Of a stretch of 64,000 bases of DNA, positions 25,585 through 37,013 are shown one piece after another. This stretch comes from Pseudomonas putida (GTDB taxonomy: Bacteria; Pseudomonadota; Gammaproteobacteria; Pseudomonadales; Pseudomonadaceae): the NCBI RefSeq assembly GCF_026625125.1, contig NZ_CP113097.1:1364001-1428000 (forward strand). Reading direction: 5' to 3'. Within the stretch, counting starts at the first letter, position 1. The number at the start of each line of letters is the position of its first letter. The notes beneath the pieces are model-generated. The model saw nothing but the letters and a program-made list of their open reading frames with translations. It was not told where the DNA came from and did no database searches. Made by a program: the position numbers and the translations under genes.

Positions 25585-25764
25585 ATGAATACCCGATTCA
25601 GAATAACCATTGAAGACTGGGATGGAGACGGAGCCGTCCGCATACCCGATGACGTTGGGGATTCGCTCTATCTGATTGAAGAGAGCGTCGGCACCAGTCG
25701 CTGTTTGGTGCTCTCAAAGACACCAAAAATTCCGGATCGCGTGGACGAGCTATTTGGCGTTTGA
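25585..25764 (+). CDS. Small AbrB/MazE-like protein
   Basis: A 59-residue protein with ATG after GGAGCGACG. The segment GDGAVRIPDDVGDSLYL resembles the swapped-hairpin AbrB/MazE DNA-binding fold, where a strand-turn with R[IL]P precedes a hydrophobic strand. No toxin partner is visible next to it, so an antitoxin role is not supported. A perfect inverted repeat CATATT-CC-AATATG lies at 25776-25789 just downstream, before the exonuclease gene, and could be its operator. The call is tentative. Confidence 0.5.
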   Translation: MNTRFRITIEDWDGDGAVRIPDDVGDSLYLIEESVGTSRCLVLSKTPKIPDRVDELFGV

Positions 25765-25869
25765 ATACTTATTGCCATATTCCAATATGCTCGGCTGCTA
25801 GCCTGTTTTCTAATAGGATAGTGAATTCGACCCTGCAGATCGTCAGTTGTCTATCCAGGAGGTAAGGAA

Positions 25870-26421
25870 ATGAGCACTGAAGAACTTTATATTTCTATAG
25901 ATATCGAGGCTTCAGGTCCGATCCCTGGGGACTACAGCATGCTCTCCCTTGGGGCGTGTGTTGTCGGGCGCCCAGATCAGGCTATCTACCTGGAGCTACA
26001 GCCAGACAGTCCCAAGCATGATCCTGAAGCGGTGGCTGTAACGGGGTTCGATCTGCAGGAGTTGACAGTTACAGGAATTGTTCCCGTACAGGCGATGCAG
26101 AAGCTTGCGGAATGGTTGGCCAATGTCAGTCTGCCCGGTCAAAAAGCTATATTTGTCGGTCTCAACGCTCCTTTTGATTGGTCTTTTGTCAATTATTACT
26201 TTCATAAGTATGTGGGGGAGAACCCCTTCGGGTTTGCGGCACTCGATATTAAGGCGTATTACATGGGGGCTTTCAATCTCGATTGGAAGCAGACTAAATC
26301 ATCGCACATGAGTGCAAATCTACTACCGCAGTCATCTCCCACGCATAATGCGCTGGATGACGCGCGCTATCAGGCAGAGCTTTTCCAGTTGATGCTGCAG
26401 CGTAGGGCAGCGCTGCCCTGA
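25870..26421 (+). CDS. DEDDh 3'-5' exonuclease, possible CBASS accessory protein
   Basis: A 183-residue exonuclease of the DnaQ/RNase T fold. The active-site residues are all visible: Asp11 and Glu13 (SIDIEASG), Asp103 (APFDWSF), and His159-x4-Asp164 (HNALDD). This is a stand-alone nuclease domain. Similar exonucleases are found as accessory genes in some CBASS loci. Here the gene stops exactly where the Cap3 gene stops on the other strand (TGATCA is shared by the two stop codons back to back). AGGAGGTAAGG precedes the ATG. Confidence 0.82.
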   Translation: MSTEELYISIDIEASGPIPGDYSMLSLGACVVGRPDQAIYLELQPDSPKHDPEAVAVTGFDLQELTVTGIVPVQAMQKLAEWLANVSLPGQKAIFVGLNAPFDWSFVNYYFHKYVGENPFGFAALDIKAYYMGAFNLDWKQTKSSHMSANLLPQSSPTHNALDDARYQAELFQLMLQRRAALP

Positions 26422-26904
26422 TCAGTTGGCCAAGGCGGCTTCCACGCACTTCCCGTCACGGAACAACCACGCCTTGATGCCGTCGGGTTCTGGGGATAGG
26501 CCTACAATCACTGCGATCGGGTGGGGTAGCTCCTGCGCGTAGCGTGCTGCGAATCGAGAAAAGCTTGCTATATCTGTGGGTGAAATCGCCGGAACGGTTT
26601 GTGGATGTGTATGCCAATACCCCACAAGCCGAAGCCCTTGTGCATTGGCCGATTCAATTTCCCTGAGGCAGCGGTCAGCGTCGAGTTCCAGCCAGGACCA
26701 TCCAGCGCGGTCTCTTGCATGTGGCGGTGTGGCGAGGCTCATGATCAAGCCAGCGGGGTTGGCCAGGTCGACTAACAGTTGACCACCTCTTTCAGTTCTC
26801 CACGTTCGTTGCCTGTACTGATCAAGCACTTCGGCAACAGTTTGGGAGACCGACAAGCGAACATCGATTCCAGGCCATTGCCATGCCCACGCTATAGCAC
26901 TCAC
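26422..26904 (-). CDS. cap3: CBASS Cap3, JAMM/JAB isopeptidase
   Basis: A 160-residue JAMM metalloprotease. The zinc site is complete: HTH in GYWHTHPQ, then seven residues, Ser, and Asp (SPTD), with an upstream acidic residue in the LELDADRCLREIE segment. In type II CBASS, Cap3 removes the CD-NTase from its conjugates and restrains signalling. Its start overlaps the end of Cap2 by 4 bp (ATGA), the normal coupling in this operon type. Confidence 0.88.
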   Translation of the reverse strand: MSAIAWAWQWPGIDVRLSVSQTVAEVLDQYRQRTWRTERGGQLLVDLANPAGLIMSLATPPHARDRAGWSWLELDADRCLREIESANAQGLRLVGYWHTHPQTVPAISPTDIASFSRFAARYAQELPHPIAVIVGLSPEPDGIKAWLFRDGKCVEAALAN

Positions 26905-28688
26905 TGCTTACCACTCTCCGCATCTGGCCAATCACGTTCAAGCACGATGTGTTGGACGCCATCTGCTAAGGGTGGCCCGCTGTAAGTGCCGTCATGAGTA
27001 GGAATGTCCTGAGGTCGATAGATACTTGTGGTCCACACAGGTTTGGTGATCTGCCCGGTAAGACCCCTCAATGCTACTTGGGTAACCATCGACGCCACGT
27101 TGGCCATGCCTGAGGCGCCTCCAGGGATGAAGGTTTGGCCACACGCCGGCAGTGGAACCACCCCGCCACCGTTCGGCCACTCGGTGTACTTGAAGTTGAA
27201 ATTACCAGCGTCATCGAACAAGGGGCGTCCATCATGCTGCCCTTGTGGCGCTAAGAGCGCATGCCCAACAAACGAGTGAGGCTCACTCCACGCTTGCAGG
27301 AGATTCCAGCCTGCGGCTTGCGCTTTGCGGAACCACAGGGCTACTTCCGATGACCAGTCTGCAGTGGTGACAAGCACCATGTCTGCATCGTCGAAAATTT
27401 CCGGCATCTTGAGCAGCATGAGCTCAGCGAAATCCATGAAGGCCATGACCTTAACGGTAGGCAGATCATGCGTAATCTTTTCGGCAAGAGCAGTCGCTTT
27501 TGACTGAGCGAGATCGTCGGCCCCTAGTACATGACGTCCCAGATTCGCAGACTCTAGGATGTCAGGGTCGATGAGGACGAGCTCTCCCACGCCCGAGCGG
27601 GCAAGTTGTAAGGCAACAGTGCTCCCCAGCGAGCCGACGCCGACAATTACTACTTTGGACTTTTCCAGGCTCTTGGCGGTACCGCTGAGGTCGCGGGAAA
27701 GAATGTCATCCCGATCTAACACATTGAGAATGGCGCCCCTCACCAGAACAGGCGAGTGGGATGGCTGATTCTTGCCTGACCATCGCCGAGCTGAGCGAAA
27801 GCCATACCAGCGGCCATGGTCTGGTTGTTTACTGTAAGAGCGGACATCTAGGCAATACAGAGGCGCTCCTGTGGGACCGGGTAATTCAAGTACAAGCCAC
27901 CGATTGGCCAGTGAGCCCTTTCCGGAGAACCAGGCCAGGAATTGCTTGCTATCGTCTGGGCTGAGGTGCGGTGTCAGCCATTCCAGCAAGCGATCAGGAG
28001 TCGGAAATTGGATATCAGGGAAGGTCAGCAACTCCAGATAGAAGCCTGCGACTGCTGGTGCTTTGATTTTCGCGCTTAACCCAAGCGTACGGTTGATATG
28101 CGTTCTGAGTAATTGCACATCTGGTGCAAGCCAGGCGGTACGGGTGCGTCGGCCTGGGCGGGGGTCGCTGGTTGCAAATAGTTCTGATGCCGCCTTAGGC
28201 CTCTCTAGCAGCAAGACATCTTGAGGAGAAATATCAAGCTGCATGTTCCAATACGAGGTAAATTCTTTTTGGAACTCAGTGTCACGCAATGTAGGATCTG
28301 CATCTGTTCGAACAAACTCAAGAATTGCCCCAAGCCGTACGAGGCAGTCCTGTACCACTGTTTCCGGATCTCCCGTAATTGGCCTTTCGCGGAAACCGTG
28401 CAGACAGAGCCCGGATCTAGTGGCATGCGGCCATGCGAGCCAGGGGGACGGCTCGACTTGGATCCTCAGCGAAACCAATGGAAACTGGTTTGGAAACGCT
28501 ATGCGCAGCTGCCTTTCAATTCCGGTGTAGTCGGGTGGGAGAGGCAACAGAAAGCTGGCGGCTTCGCCTTGCTTTCGATCTGTGGTTCTAAGGATCGAAG
28601 TCGCAACTTCCTCGCCTATAAATGCGCGAAGCGCGGCGATGCCACGCTCTACGGCCGGGGACAGGTTGGGCTTAACCGAGGCGTTCAA
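26901..28688 (-). CDS. cap2: CBASS Cap2, E1-E2 fusion that conjugates the CD-NTase
   Basis: A 595-residue fusion. The N-terminal E2-like domain has candidate catalytic Cys95 (SGLCLHG). The C-terminal ThiF/E1 adenylation domain has nucleotide-binding GVGSLGSTVALQLARSG, IDPD, and NLGRHVLG. The candidate E1 catalytic Cys is in LPACGQTF. Cap2 activates the C-terminus of the CD-NTase and attaches it to targets, which primes cyclic nucleotide synthesis. The gene overlaps the CD-NTase gene by 17 bp and Cap3 by 4 bp, forming a tight operon. Confidence 0.9.
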   Translation of the reverse strand: MNASVKPNLSPAVERGIAALRAFIGEEVATSILRTTDRKQGEAASFLLPLPPDYTGIERQLRIAFPNQFPLVSLRIQVEPSPWLAWPHATRSGLCLHGFRERPITGDPETVVQDCLVRLGAILEFVRTDADPTLRDTEFQKEFTSYWNMQLDISPQDVLLLERPKAASELFATSDPRPGRRTRTAWLAPDVQLLRTHINRTLGLSAKIKAPAVAGFYLELLTFPDIQFPTPDRLLEWLTPHLSPDDSKQFLAWFSGKGSLANRWLVLELPGPTGAPLYCLDVRSYSKQPDHGRWYGFRSARRWSGKNQPSHSPVLVRGAILNVLDRDDILSRDLSGTAKSLEKSKVVIVGVGSLGSTVALQLARSGVGELVLIDPDILESANLGRHVLGADDLAQSKATALAEKITHDLPTVKVMAFMDFAELMLLKMPEIFDDADMVLVTTADWSSEVALWFRKAQAAGWNLLQAWSEPHSFVGHALLAPQGQHDGRPLFDDAGNFNFKYTEWPNGGGVVPLPACGQTFIPGGASGMANVASMVTQVALRGLTGQITKPVWTTSIYRPQDIPTHDGTYSGPPLADGVQHIVLERDWPDAESGKQ

Positions 28689-29925
28689 CTGGCTTCACAT
28701 TCGTCTGTGGAGTGGCGTGGCTCGAGCTGCCAAAGATTGCAGTGGCGGCTAAGATGTTTTTGGTAGTCCCAACTTTTCGACCAGCCATCGTCCAGTGCCC
28801 CGGAATTTCGTTGTTGACCTCTGTAATCACACTCTGGCCGATCCCGAAGTTTCGCTTCATGACGTTGGCGAATGAATCAGCGCTGTCGTGTGGCTGTAGG
28901 CCAAGCCTAAAGGCAACCAATGCACTCGCATGCCAATTGTCAAAGGCTTGACAGTACTTGTGTCCTTCCTCAGACCTATTCCATTTCTCCGCGAAGTTTT
29001 CACCGGGATCTCGAGGGTTCACCACATAGTACTTCCCAGCAAAGACTTTGATCTCCTCAGGTATTTTTTCCACGATCTTGAGAATCGCATCGATCGGGGT
29101 CAGTGGAGTGTGATGTGATTCTTTTACGACCTTGAGGTATGCATGAGTTGCCAAGGTGGTGATCACGGCAGAAATTGGGCGGTAATCCTCATTTCGCGTT
29201 TCAATTGCCCATTCATCGCGGTGCCGTTTAAGCAGTTTGATGGTGGCTCGCAAAGGATCGAGCTTGTCGTACTCCTGATACGAGGGAAGGGGCTCTTGTG
29301 TGGCAGAGTCCATGGCTCGACTCTCATTGGCCACAAAGCTCTTGAGGAACTCCAGCGAGATTTTTTGCTCCGAAGCGCTATGTAGCCAGTCGGCATACGG
29401 GATTGGGCTACTGGCCTTCCAGCCTGTGACACGGTCAGGTACTTCAAGTTTTCCTTGACCGTTACTCTCGTTATTCCCTTGCACCGCACGCGCCGGTGTG
29501 ATGTCAATGTGGAATCCGGGATTTTCGTCTGCGTACTCGATACGGATCCCTCGACGCAGCTGGACGATATCCGATTGCACTCGGCTGCCTTCACGGAAGC
29601 GCTGTTCTATAGCTGCTAGAACTGTGTCCGCATCTGCATCACCGGCATTAGGAAGCCAGACGATGGCATCAGCATCGATCGTGCCGAGATCTTTGGGGGC
29701 ATCTTTGACTGGATTGATCGTAGTCTTGAGGCGCATGGAACCTTGAGGGAAGATATGCGCACCCTCAAGCAAAGGGTCTTTGGAGGCCGAGAGGATACTC
29801 TGCAGCTGTGAGTAGCGATCCTCAATCAATTTGTATTGGCTGGCAGTCAAAGAGATGCTGCTCGCAGCGCGCAGAAGTAAACGCTCCCAGCTACTGCGCC
29901 TGGTTGATTCATCTTGTGTAATCAT
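28672..29925 (-). CDS. CBASS CD-NTase (cyclic oligonucleotide synthase), intact
   Basis: A 417-residue nucleotidyltransferase. Catalytic motifs are Gly62-Ser63 (PQGSMRLKT), Asp84-x-Asp86 (TIDADAI) and Asp141 (FHIDITP). The helical C-terminal half has LLKRHRDEW and ISAVITTLATHAYLK, which parallel the frameshifted CD-NTase at 21738-22912; the two are distant relatives rather than a recent duplication. The C-terminus ends in Gly, as needed for Cap2 conjugation. It is first in the leftward operon with Cap2 and Cap3. SAVED effectors nearby suggest a cyclic trinucleotide product, which is inference. Confidence 0.9.
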   Translation of the reverse strand: MITQDESTRRSSWERLLLRAASSISLTASQYKLIEDRYSQLQSILSASKDPLLEGAHIFPQGSMRLKTTINPVKDAPKDLGTIDADAIVWLPNAGDADADTVLAAIEQRFREGSRVQSDIVQLRRGIRIEYADENPGFHIDITPARAVQGNNESNGQGKLEVPDRVTGWKASSPIPYADWLHSASEQKISLEFLKSFVANESRAMDSATQEPLPSYQEYDKLDPLRATIKLLKRHRDEWAIETRNEDYRPISAVITTLATHAYLKVVKESHHTPLTPIDAILKIVEKIPEEIKVFAGKYYVVNPRDPGENFAEKWNRSEEGHKYCQAFDNWHASALVAFRLGLQPHDSADSFANVMKRNFGIGQSVITEVNNEIPGHWTMAGRKVGTTKNILAATAIFGSSSHATPQTNVKPVERLG

Positions 29926-30581
29926 GGTCGAGTCTCGTCAGAAGTGTGGCCCAAGGTCATAATGCGTTGGAATGGTTTAATAGCTCCATTCGTTCGCGTG
30001 TATAACGCATATGCTTCCTGCTGCTCCGGCGCTGCCAGAACCAATCTCTTTAGATGTACCGGCAATGAAGGTGGTAGTGTTGCAGGTTGTAAATTTTGAG
30101 CTGATAAATAATGCGCGCGGCCGTGGGATGAAATCCCTAAGGGTGCTCACAGAAGTGCGCGGTGAAAGTTACCCAAGACTAGAGCTTGCACCGTTTTTTT
30201 CGCTGCCGAATTGACGGCGATTTTTTGACAATCGATTTGCTGAATGTTTGACCCTCACCGCAACAGGCTGAAGAACGGGTGTGGATATTCTATCTAGACC
30301 AGATTTGATCATGGATCCAATTGGAAGTCAAAGAAGATAAACTTTGATGAATCGTTTCATCTAATTTTGCTTTTGAAGCAAAACATAGTGTTTTCAAATC
30401 GTAACTTGTAACTGATTAGGGGGCGACTTAATATGTCGCACCCGGATTGCCTACTTGATCTGCTTAATGCGGTTAAGTGATTCTCATGTTGAAAAAACTC
30501 AACGACCTAGTGGGGAGGGCGTGGCCCCTGCGCGAGCAAAATTAGCGCGAGTTCTGAAAGTGATTTCAAGCGTTGTACGTA
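29926..30581. other. Non-coding region upstream of the leftward CBASS operon
   Basis: About 655 bp without a convincing gene. It is AT-rich, particularly 30215-30420, and should contain the promoter of the CD-NTase-Cap2-Cap3 operon. No RNA gene, terminator or specific operator was recognised. Confidence 0.35.
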
Positions 30582-31106
30582 TCAGCATTTGACACCGCTT
30601 TTGCTAGCTAGTGGCTGCAGCTTGTTAATTTTTCCTTGAGCTGGCGAGCGTCTTGCCCGCGCTTTGTATACTGTTTTTAACGCTGATTGACTTTGTTTTT
30701 TGCGCTTTCCGTACACACGATCCTCATAATATGTTTCGTCAATCGTGTGGTAGATGATCGAGTTTGGTACTTCATTGTCATCGAAGCCTACCTCAAGTTT
30801 GGCGAGTGCCTCGGTGCGCCATATCCTAGATCGGTTAGCATGAGGAGGGGTTGATATAATAATTTGTACTATTCGTATTTGCTCATCCCGTTGACAGCAT
30901 TTCAGAAAATCCAAGAGCGCCCGCGGGGTCGCCAGCAATATTACGCCGAAGGTGAGCTTGGGGTCCCCTTGTTGCTTAGTATGAACCTGGAAGAATGTTT
31001 CGCTAGTATCAACTCTAGGCCAACTCTTGTGGCTGGGGTCGACCTTGCCTATAAGAGTGATGACCTCTTCCTGGGGATCTGAAACAAACACGGCTTGAAA
31101 CCTCAA
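30582..31106 (-). CDS. Hypothetical protein
   Basis: A possible 174-residue protein with no ATG. The frame can start at TTG 31106 or GTG 31094, and neither has a clear ribosome site. The first half is mixed (VFVSDPQEEVITLIGK, FGVILLATPRALLDFLK). The C-terminal 45 residues are strongly basic (GKRKKQSQSALKTVYKARARRSP), suggesting nucleic-acid contact. No family was recognised. It lies between the CBASS operon and the XRE regulator on the opposite strand, and could be a small defence-island gene or a remnant. Confidence 0.45.
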   Translation of the reverse strand: MRFQAVFVSDPQEEVITLIGKVDPSHKSWPRVDTSETFFQVHTKQQGDPKLTFGVILLATPRALLDFLKCCQRDEQIRIVQIIISTPPHANRSRIWRTEALAKLEVGFDDNEVPNSIIYHTIDETYYEDRVYGKRKKQSQSALKTVYKARARRSPAQGKINKLQPLASKSGVKC

Positions 31107-31233
31107 TCGAAACGGAGACGGAGTGGGTCGTACTGATTATTTAGGAGTACAACGAATTTTCTCATATATGCTGTATGCAGCATAGCGTTTGAGTCCGCAT
31201 CAGGGCTTTATCGTTCCTTTTGTGGGTAACAAG

Positions 31234-31512
31234 ATGGAACGCAAGTTGGCTTTTGGCTCCGCGCTTAAGGAGGTGCGGGTACGAAAGGAGATCGCACAAG
31301 AGCAGCTGGGTGCGAGCCAATCCTTCGTTTCCACAGTTGAGCGTGGCATTCGCAGTCCAACGATCGAAAAAATGGAAGAATTTGCGGAGCGACTAGGAGT
31401 GAATCCTGCGACCCTGATTGTCTTGATGCAGGTCGGTCAGGAGGGCGATGTGGACGAGCTTCTGGCAAAAATCCGGGATGAAATCAGAGCGCTGAAGCGG
31501 GTAGGGATTTAG
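31234..31512 (+). CDS. XRE-family helix-turn-helix regulator
   Basis: Length is 92 residues from ATG 31234; a TTG start 15 codons earlier is possible. The Cro/CI-type helix-turn-helix occupies residues about 8-62 (LKEVRVRKEIAQEQLGASQ, FVSTVERGIRSPTIEKMEEFA), and a short acidic and helical tail follows. Small XRE proteins of this kind often control defence islands. It is the last island gene before the core nrdB gene and is closed by a strong terminator. Confidence 0.85.
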   Translation: MERKLAFGSALKEVRVRKEIAQEQLGASQSFVSTVERGIRSPTIEKMEEFAERLGVNPATLIVLMQVGQEGDVDELLAKIRDEIRALKRVGI

Positions 31513-31531
31513 CCGTTCTTCGGCTTATACG

Positions 31532-31571
31532 AAAAAGCCACCTTGGCCTTTGCGGTTCAGGTGGCTTTTTT
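31532..31571. terminator. Bidirectional rho-independent terminator
   Basis: The stem AAAAAGCCACCT (31532-31543) pairs with AGGTGGCTTTTT (31559-31570) and has T runs on both strands. It ends the XRE gene and also lies about 80 bp beyond the nrdB stop on the opposite strand. Confidence 0.85.
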
Positions 31572-31653
31572 CCATTTCATGCGCTTATTTGGTGCGAGAA
31601 TTCGGAAAATTTGAAATTTGTTCGGTTCTCGCTGAAAAATAAGGCTTTGGATA

Positions 31654-32904
31654 TCAATCCCAGCTCAACGCCCCACCCGTCTGATACTCGATCACGCGCG
31701 TCTCAAAGAAGTTCTTCTCCTTCTTCAAGTCCATGATCTCGCTCATCCATGGGAACGGGTTGGTAGTCCCTGGGTACTCTTCCTTCAGACCAATCTGGGT
31801 CAAACGACGGTTGGCGATGAACTTGAGGTAGTCCTCCATCATCGCAGCGTTCATGCCCAATACACCGCGTGGCATGGTGTCACGGGCGTATTCGATCTCC
31901 AGCTGGGTCCCTTGCAGGATCATCTGGGTCGCTTCTTCCTTCATCGCCGCGTCCCACAGGTGTGGGTTCTCGATCTTGATCTGGTTGATCACGTCGATAC
32001 CGAAGTTCAGGTGCATCGACTCGTCACGCAGGATGTACTGGAACTGCTCGGCAACGCCGGTCATCTTGTTGCGGCGGCCCATGGACAGGATCTGGGTGAA
32101 GCCGCAATAGAAGAAGATGCCTTCCAGCACGCAGTAGTAGGCGATCAGGTTGCGCAGCAGCTCTTTGTCGGTTTCGACGGTGCCGGTGTTGAACTCTGGG
32201 TCGGAGATGGCGCGGGTGTACTTCAGGCCCCAGGCGGCTTTCTTCGCGACCGACGGGATCTCGTGGTACATGTTGAAGATCTCGCCTTCATCCATGCCCA
32301 GCGACTCGATGCAGTACTGGTAGGCGTGGGTGTGGATCGCCTCTTCGAAGGCTTGGCGCAGGATGTACTGGCGGCACTCCGGGTTGGTGATCAGGCGGTA
32401 CACGGCCAGGGCCAGGTTGTTGGCAACCAGCGAGTCGGCGGTGGAGAAGAAGCCGAGGTTGCGCATCACGATACGGCGCTCGTCTTCGGTCAGGCCGTCC
32501 TGGCTCTTCCACAGGGCGATGTCGGCGGTCATGTTGACCTCTTGCGGCATCCAGTGGTTGGCGCAGCCGTCGAGGTACTTCTGCCAGGCCCAGTCGTACT
32601 TGAACGGTACCAGCTGGTTCAGGTCGGCGCGGCAGTTGATCATGCGCTTTTCGTCAACGGCAACACGGGCCGAGGAGCCTTCCAGCTCGGCCAGGCCTTC
32701 GGCAACGTCGAGGGCGTCGAGGGCAGCCTTGGCACGTTTGACGGCATCGGAGTCAGAAGCGGTGGCCGCACGGGCTTCCAGGGCGGCGGCACCACCGGCG
32801 CTGTCGAGCTTGTCGAGGGTGGCGGCGGCAGTGGCCTGCGCAGGGGTGTTGCCTTTGGCGGCTACTTCGCCGTCTTCTTTGTCGAATTCGTCCCAGCTCA
32901 GCAT
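31654..32904 (-). CDS. nrdB: Ribonucleoside-diphosphate reductase class Ia, beta subunit
   Basis: Length is 416 residues from ATG 32904; the open frame upstream is not coding. This is the di-iron tyrosyl-radical subunit. Iron-ligand helices are visible ([41 protein letters not shown]). The C-terminus [18 protein letters not shown] carries the Tyr used in radical transfer and the tail that docks on NrdA. A long Ala-rich N-terminal extension (residues 10-85) precedes the core. It is transcribed with or after nrdA, with a separate upstream region bearing NrdR-like boxes. Confidence 0.97.
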   Translation of the reverse strand: MLSWDEFDKEDGEVAAKGNTPAQATAAATLDKLDSAGGAAALEARAATASDSDAVKRAKAALDALDVAEGLAELEGSSARVAVDEKRMINCRADLNQLVPFKYDWAWQKYLDGCANHWMPQEVNMTADIALWKSQDGLTEDERRIVMRNLGFFSTADSLVANNLALAVYRLITNPECRQYILRQAFEEAIHTHAYQYCIESLGMDEGEIFNMYHEIPSVAKKAAWGLKYTRAISDPEFNTGTVETDKELLRNLIAYYCVLEGIFFYCGFTQILSMGRRNKMTGVAEQFQYILRDESMHLNFGIDVINQIKIENPHLWDAAMKEEATQMILQGTQLEIEYARDTMPRGVLGMNAAMMEDYLKFIANRRLTQIGLKEEYPGTTNPFPWMSEIMDLKKEKNFFETRVIEYQTGGALSWD

Positions 32905-33228
32905 GGTTTGGCTCCTGCTTGAGGGTCGCCATGGGGCAACCGGTTGGATTTTAAGAATGTGATGCCTGACGCAAGGCCGTAACGGCGAATGGACAGCTCG
33001 AGAGGCTGACTCTCGTTTACATCTGAATGTGTTCTGGCTTGTCCTGGCCAGGCCTCGGGGAGGGGCCAGGACACTGAATGGCGCTCTTTTCAGAGGGCGC
33101 AAAGTATACCGGAATTCACCTTCGATCGGGGCGCATGTCTTGCGGGCGAGGGTAACTTTTTCGACCGGTTTTGCGTGCGTCCGTTCACGAAATGGCTGTG
33201 TTGTTCTACGGGGGGAGAGTGTAGCGCC

Positions 33229-33276
33229 AACCTATATCTTGTGCCAGTTTAAATTTTAAGGCACACCATATAGTGT
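33229..33276 (-). promoter_or_regulatory. Candidate pair of NrdR boxes upstream of nrdB
   Basis: Two 16-bp segments resemble the NrdR consensus ACACWATATATWGTGT: 33229-33244 (AACCTATATCTTGTGC, 12 of 16) and 33261-33276 (GCACACCATATAGTGT, 13 of 16). Their starts are 32 bp apart, about three helical turns, which is the usual spacing of paired NrdR boxes. They lie about 325 bp before nrdB, so nrdB may have its own NrdR-repressed promoter in addition to readthrough from nrdA. Matches were counted by hand. Confidence 0.5.
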
Positions 33277-33402
33277 TTAGAGAGAATTGTGTCGCGCGTC
33301 CCAGCGATGAGGCCGGGTCAGGCAACACGAGCTGCGGTGGCTACTTCTACCGAGCCGCGCGAGCGGCGGGCAAGGCCCAAGGTTTCTGTGAGGCGCGGAT
33401 AC

Positions 33403-33443
33403 AAAAATGCCGCGCGTGGCACCCGTAGGCACCCCGCGCGGCA
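33403..33443 (-). terminator. Terminator after nrdA
   Basis: On the minus strand, TGCCGCGCG (33443-33435) pairs with CGCGCGGCA (33416-33408), followed by TTTTTGT. The hairpin directly follows the nrdA stop and would separate nrdA from nrdB transcription at least partly. Confidence 0.7.
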
Positions 33444-33451
33444 GTCAGGCC

Positions 33452-36331
<2,880 letters not shown>

Positions 36332-37013
36332 GGGTGGGTGTCTCCACAATTTCTATATGTTCAGGCGCCTTTTGGGCGCCCACCGTTCTGTCCACTCGTT
36401 CGACGGCCCTGGCGGGGATGCGTCATGCGCACGCATCCGCCCGCTCGGGCGTACCGACTTCGGGACAGACTCAGGAATAAGGGGCAAAGAACATGCCGCT
36501 CCCTGGCCGAAGTCAAAGGCTATGGGGCTAGCCCAAAAGCTGTTGCTCTCCATCTCCGCTGGAGCGGTTTGGTTGTTGAAACCACAATAAGTTCAGGCAG
36601 AAAAATCGCTTGAGTTTCTCTGCTGACTCGTGCTTGGGGTTGGTACGTGAAACCCAACATCTAGTGGTTCGCTGCGCTGGGGATACAAGATAATGCGGTA
36701 TCGGGGGCTTTGCAAGGCGAGCGCCTGTGGATAACTTGTGCGTACTTTGTGAGTGAATAGTGGGTATTCGCTGTAGGCCTTGTACCAAGTGGTTTGCAGT
36801 ATTTTTTTCTGCAGCTCATTGCCCCAGTGCAGATTTTTCAGGGCGCGAACCCTAGCACAAAAAACGCTTCAGTCCAGGGGTGTTTCGGGTGAGGTTGGCA
36901 GTGCTGGGTGCGGGACGTAGTATCGGCAGGGGATGTTGCCTTTTGGTTAAGGCGGCGATGCCGGCGATAGCGCCGGCACAGGCAACGCAAAAACAACAAT
37001 CAAGGCAAACGCC
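36332..37013. promoter_or_regulatory. Divergent region upstream of nrdA and of the two-component system
   Basis: A 682-bp gap. On the minus strand, 36668-36653 reads CCACTAGATGTTGGGT, 12 of 16 to the NrdR consensus by hand count. A weaker match lies at 36598-36583, but the 70-bp spacing is not typical, so only the first is worth attention. The stretch from 36690 to 36850 is AT-rich and probably holds promoter elements. No gene was recognised. Confidence 0.35.

Noticed and set aside
30011..30214. 67-codon frame upstream of the leftward CD-NTase
   Set aside because: No good ribosome site, no motif, and it lies where the promoter of the CBASS operon is expected.
1..31600. Integrative element with attachment sites at a tRNA gene
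   Set aside because: I saw no integrase, transposase or tRNA gene and no flanking direct repeat, so the accessory half cannot be called a defined mobile element from this window alone.
31912..32922. Long open frame (336 codons) on the strand opposite nrdB
   Set aside because: It is an antisense shadow of nrdB caused by GC-rich codon bias; it has no recognisable domain and nrdB is certain.
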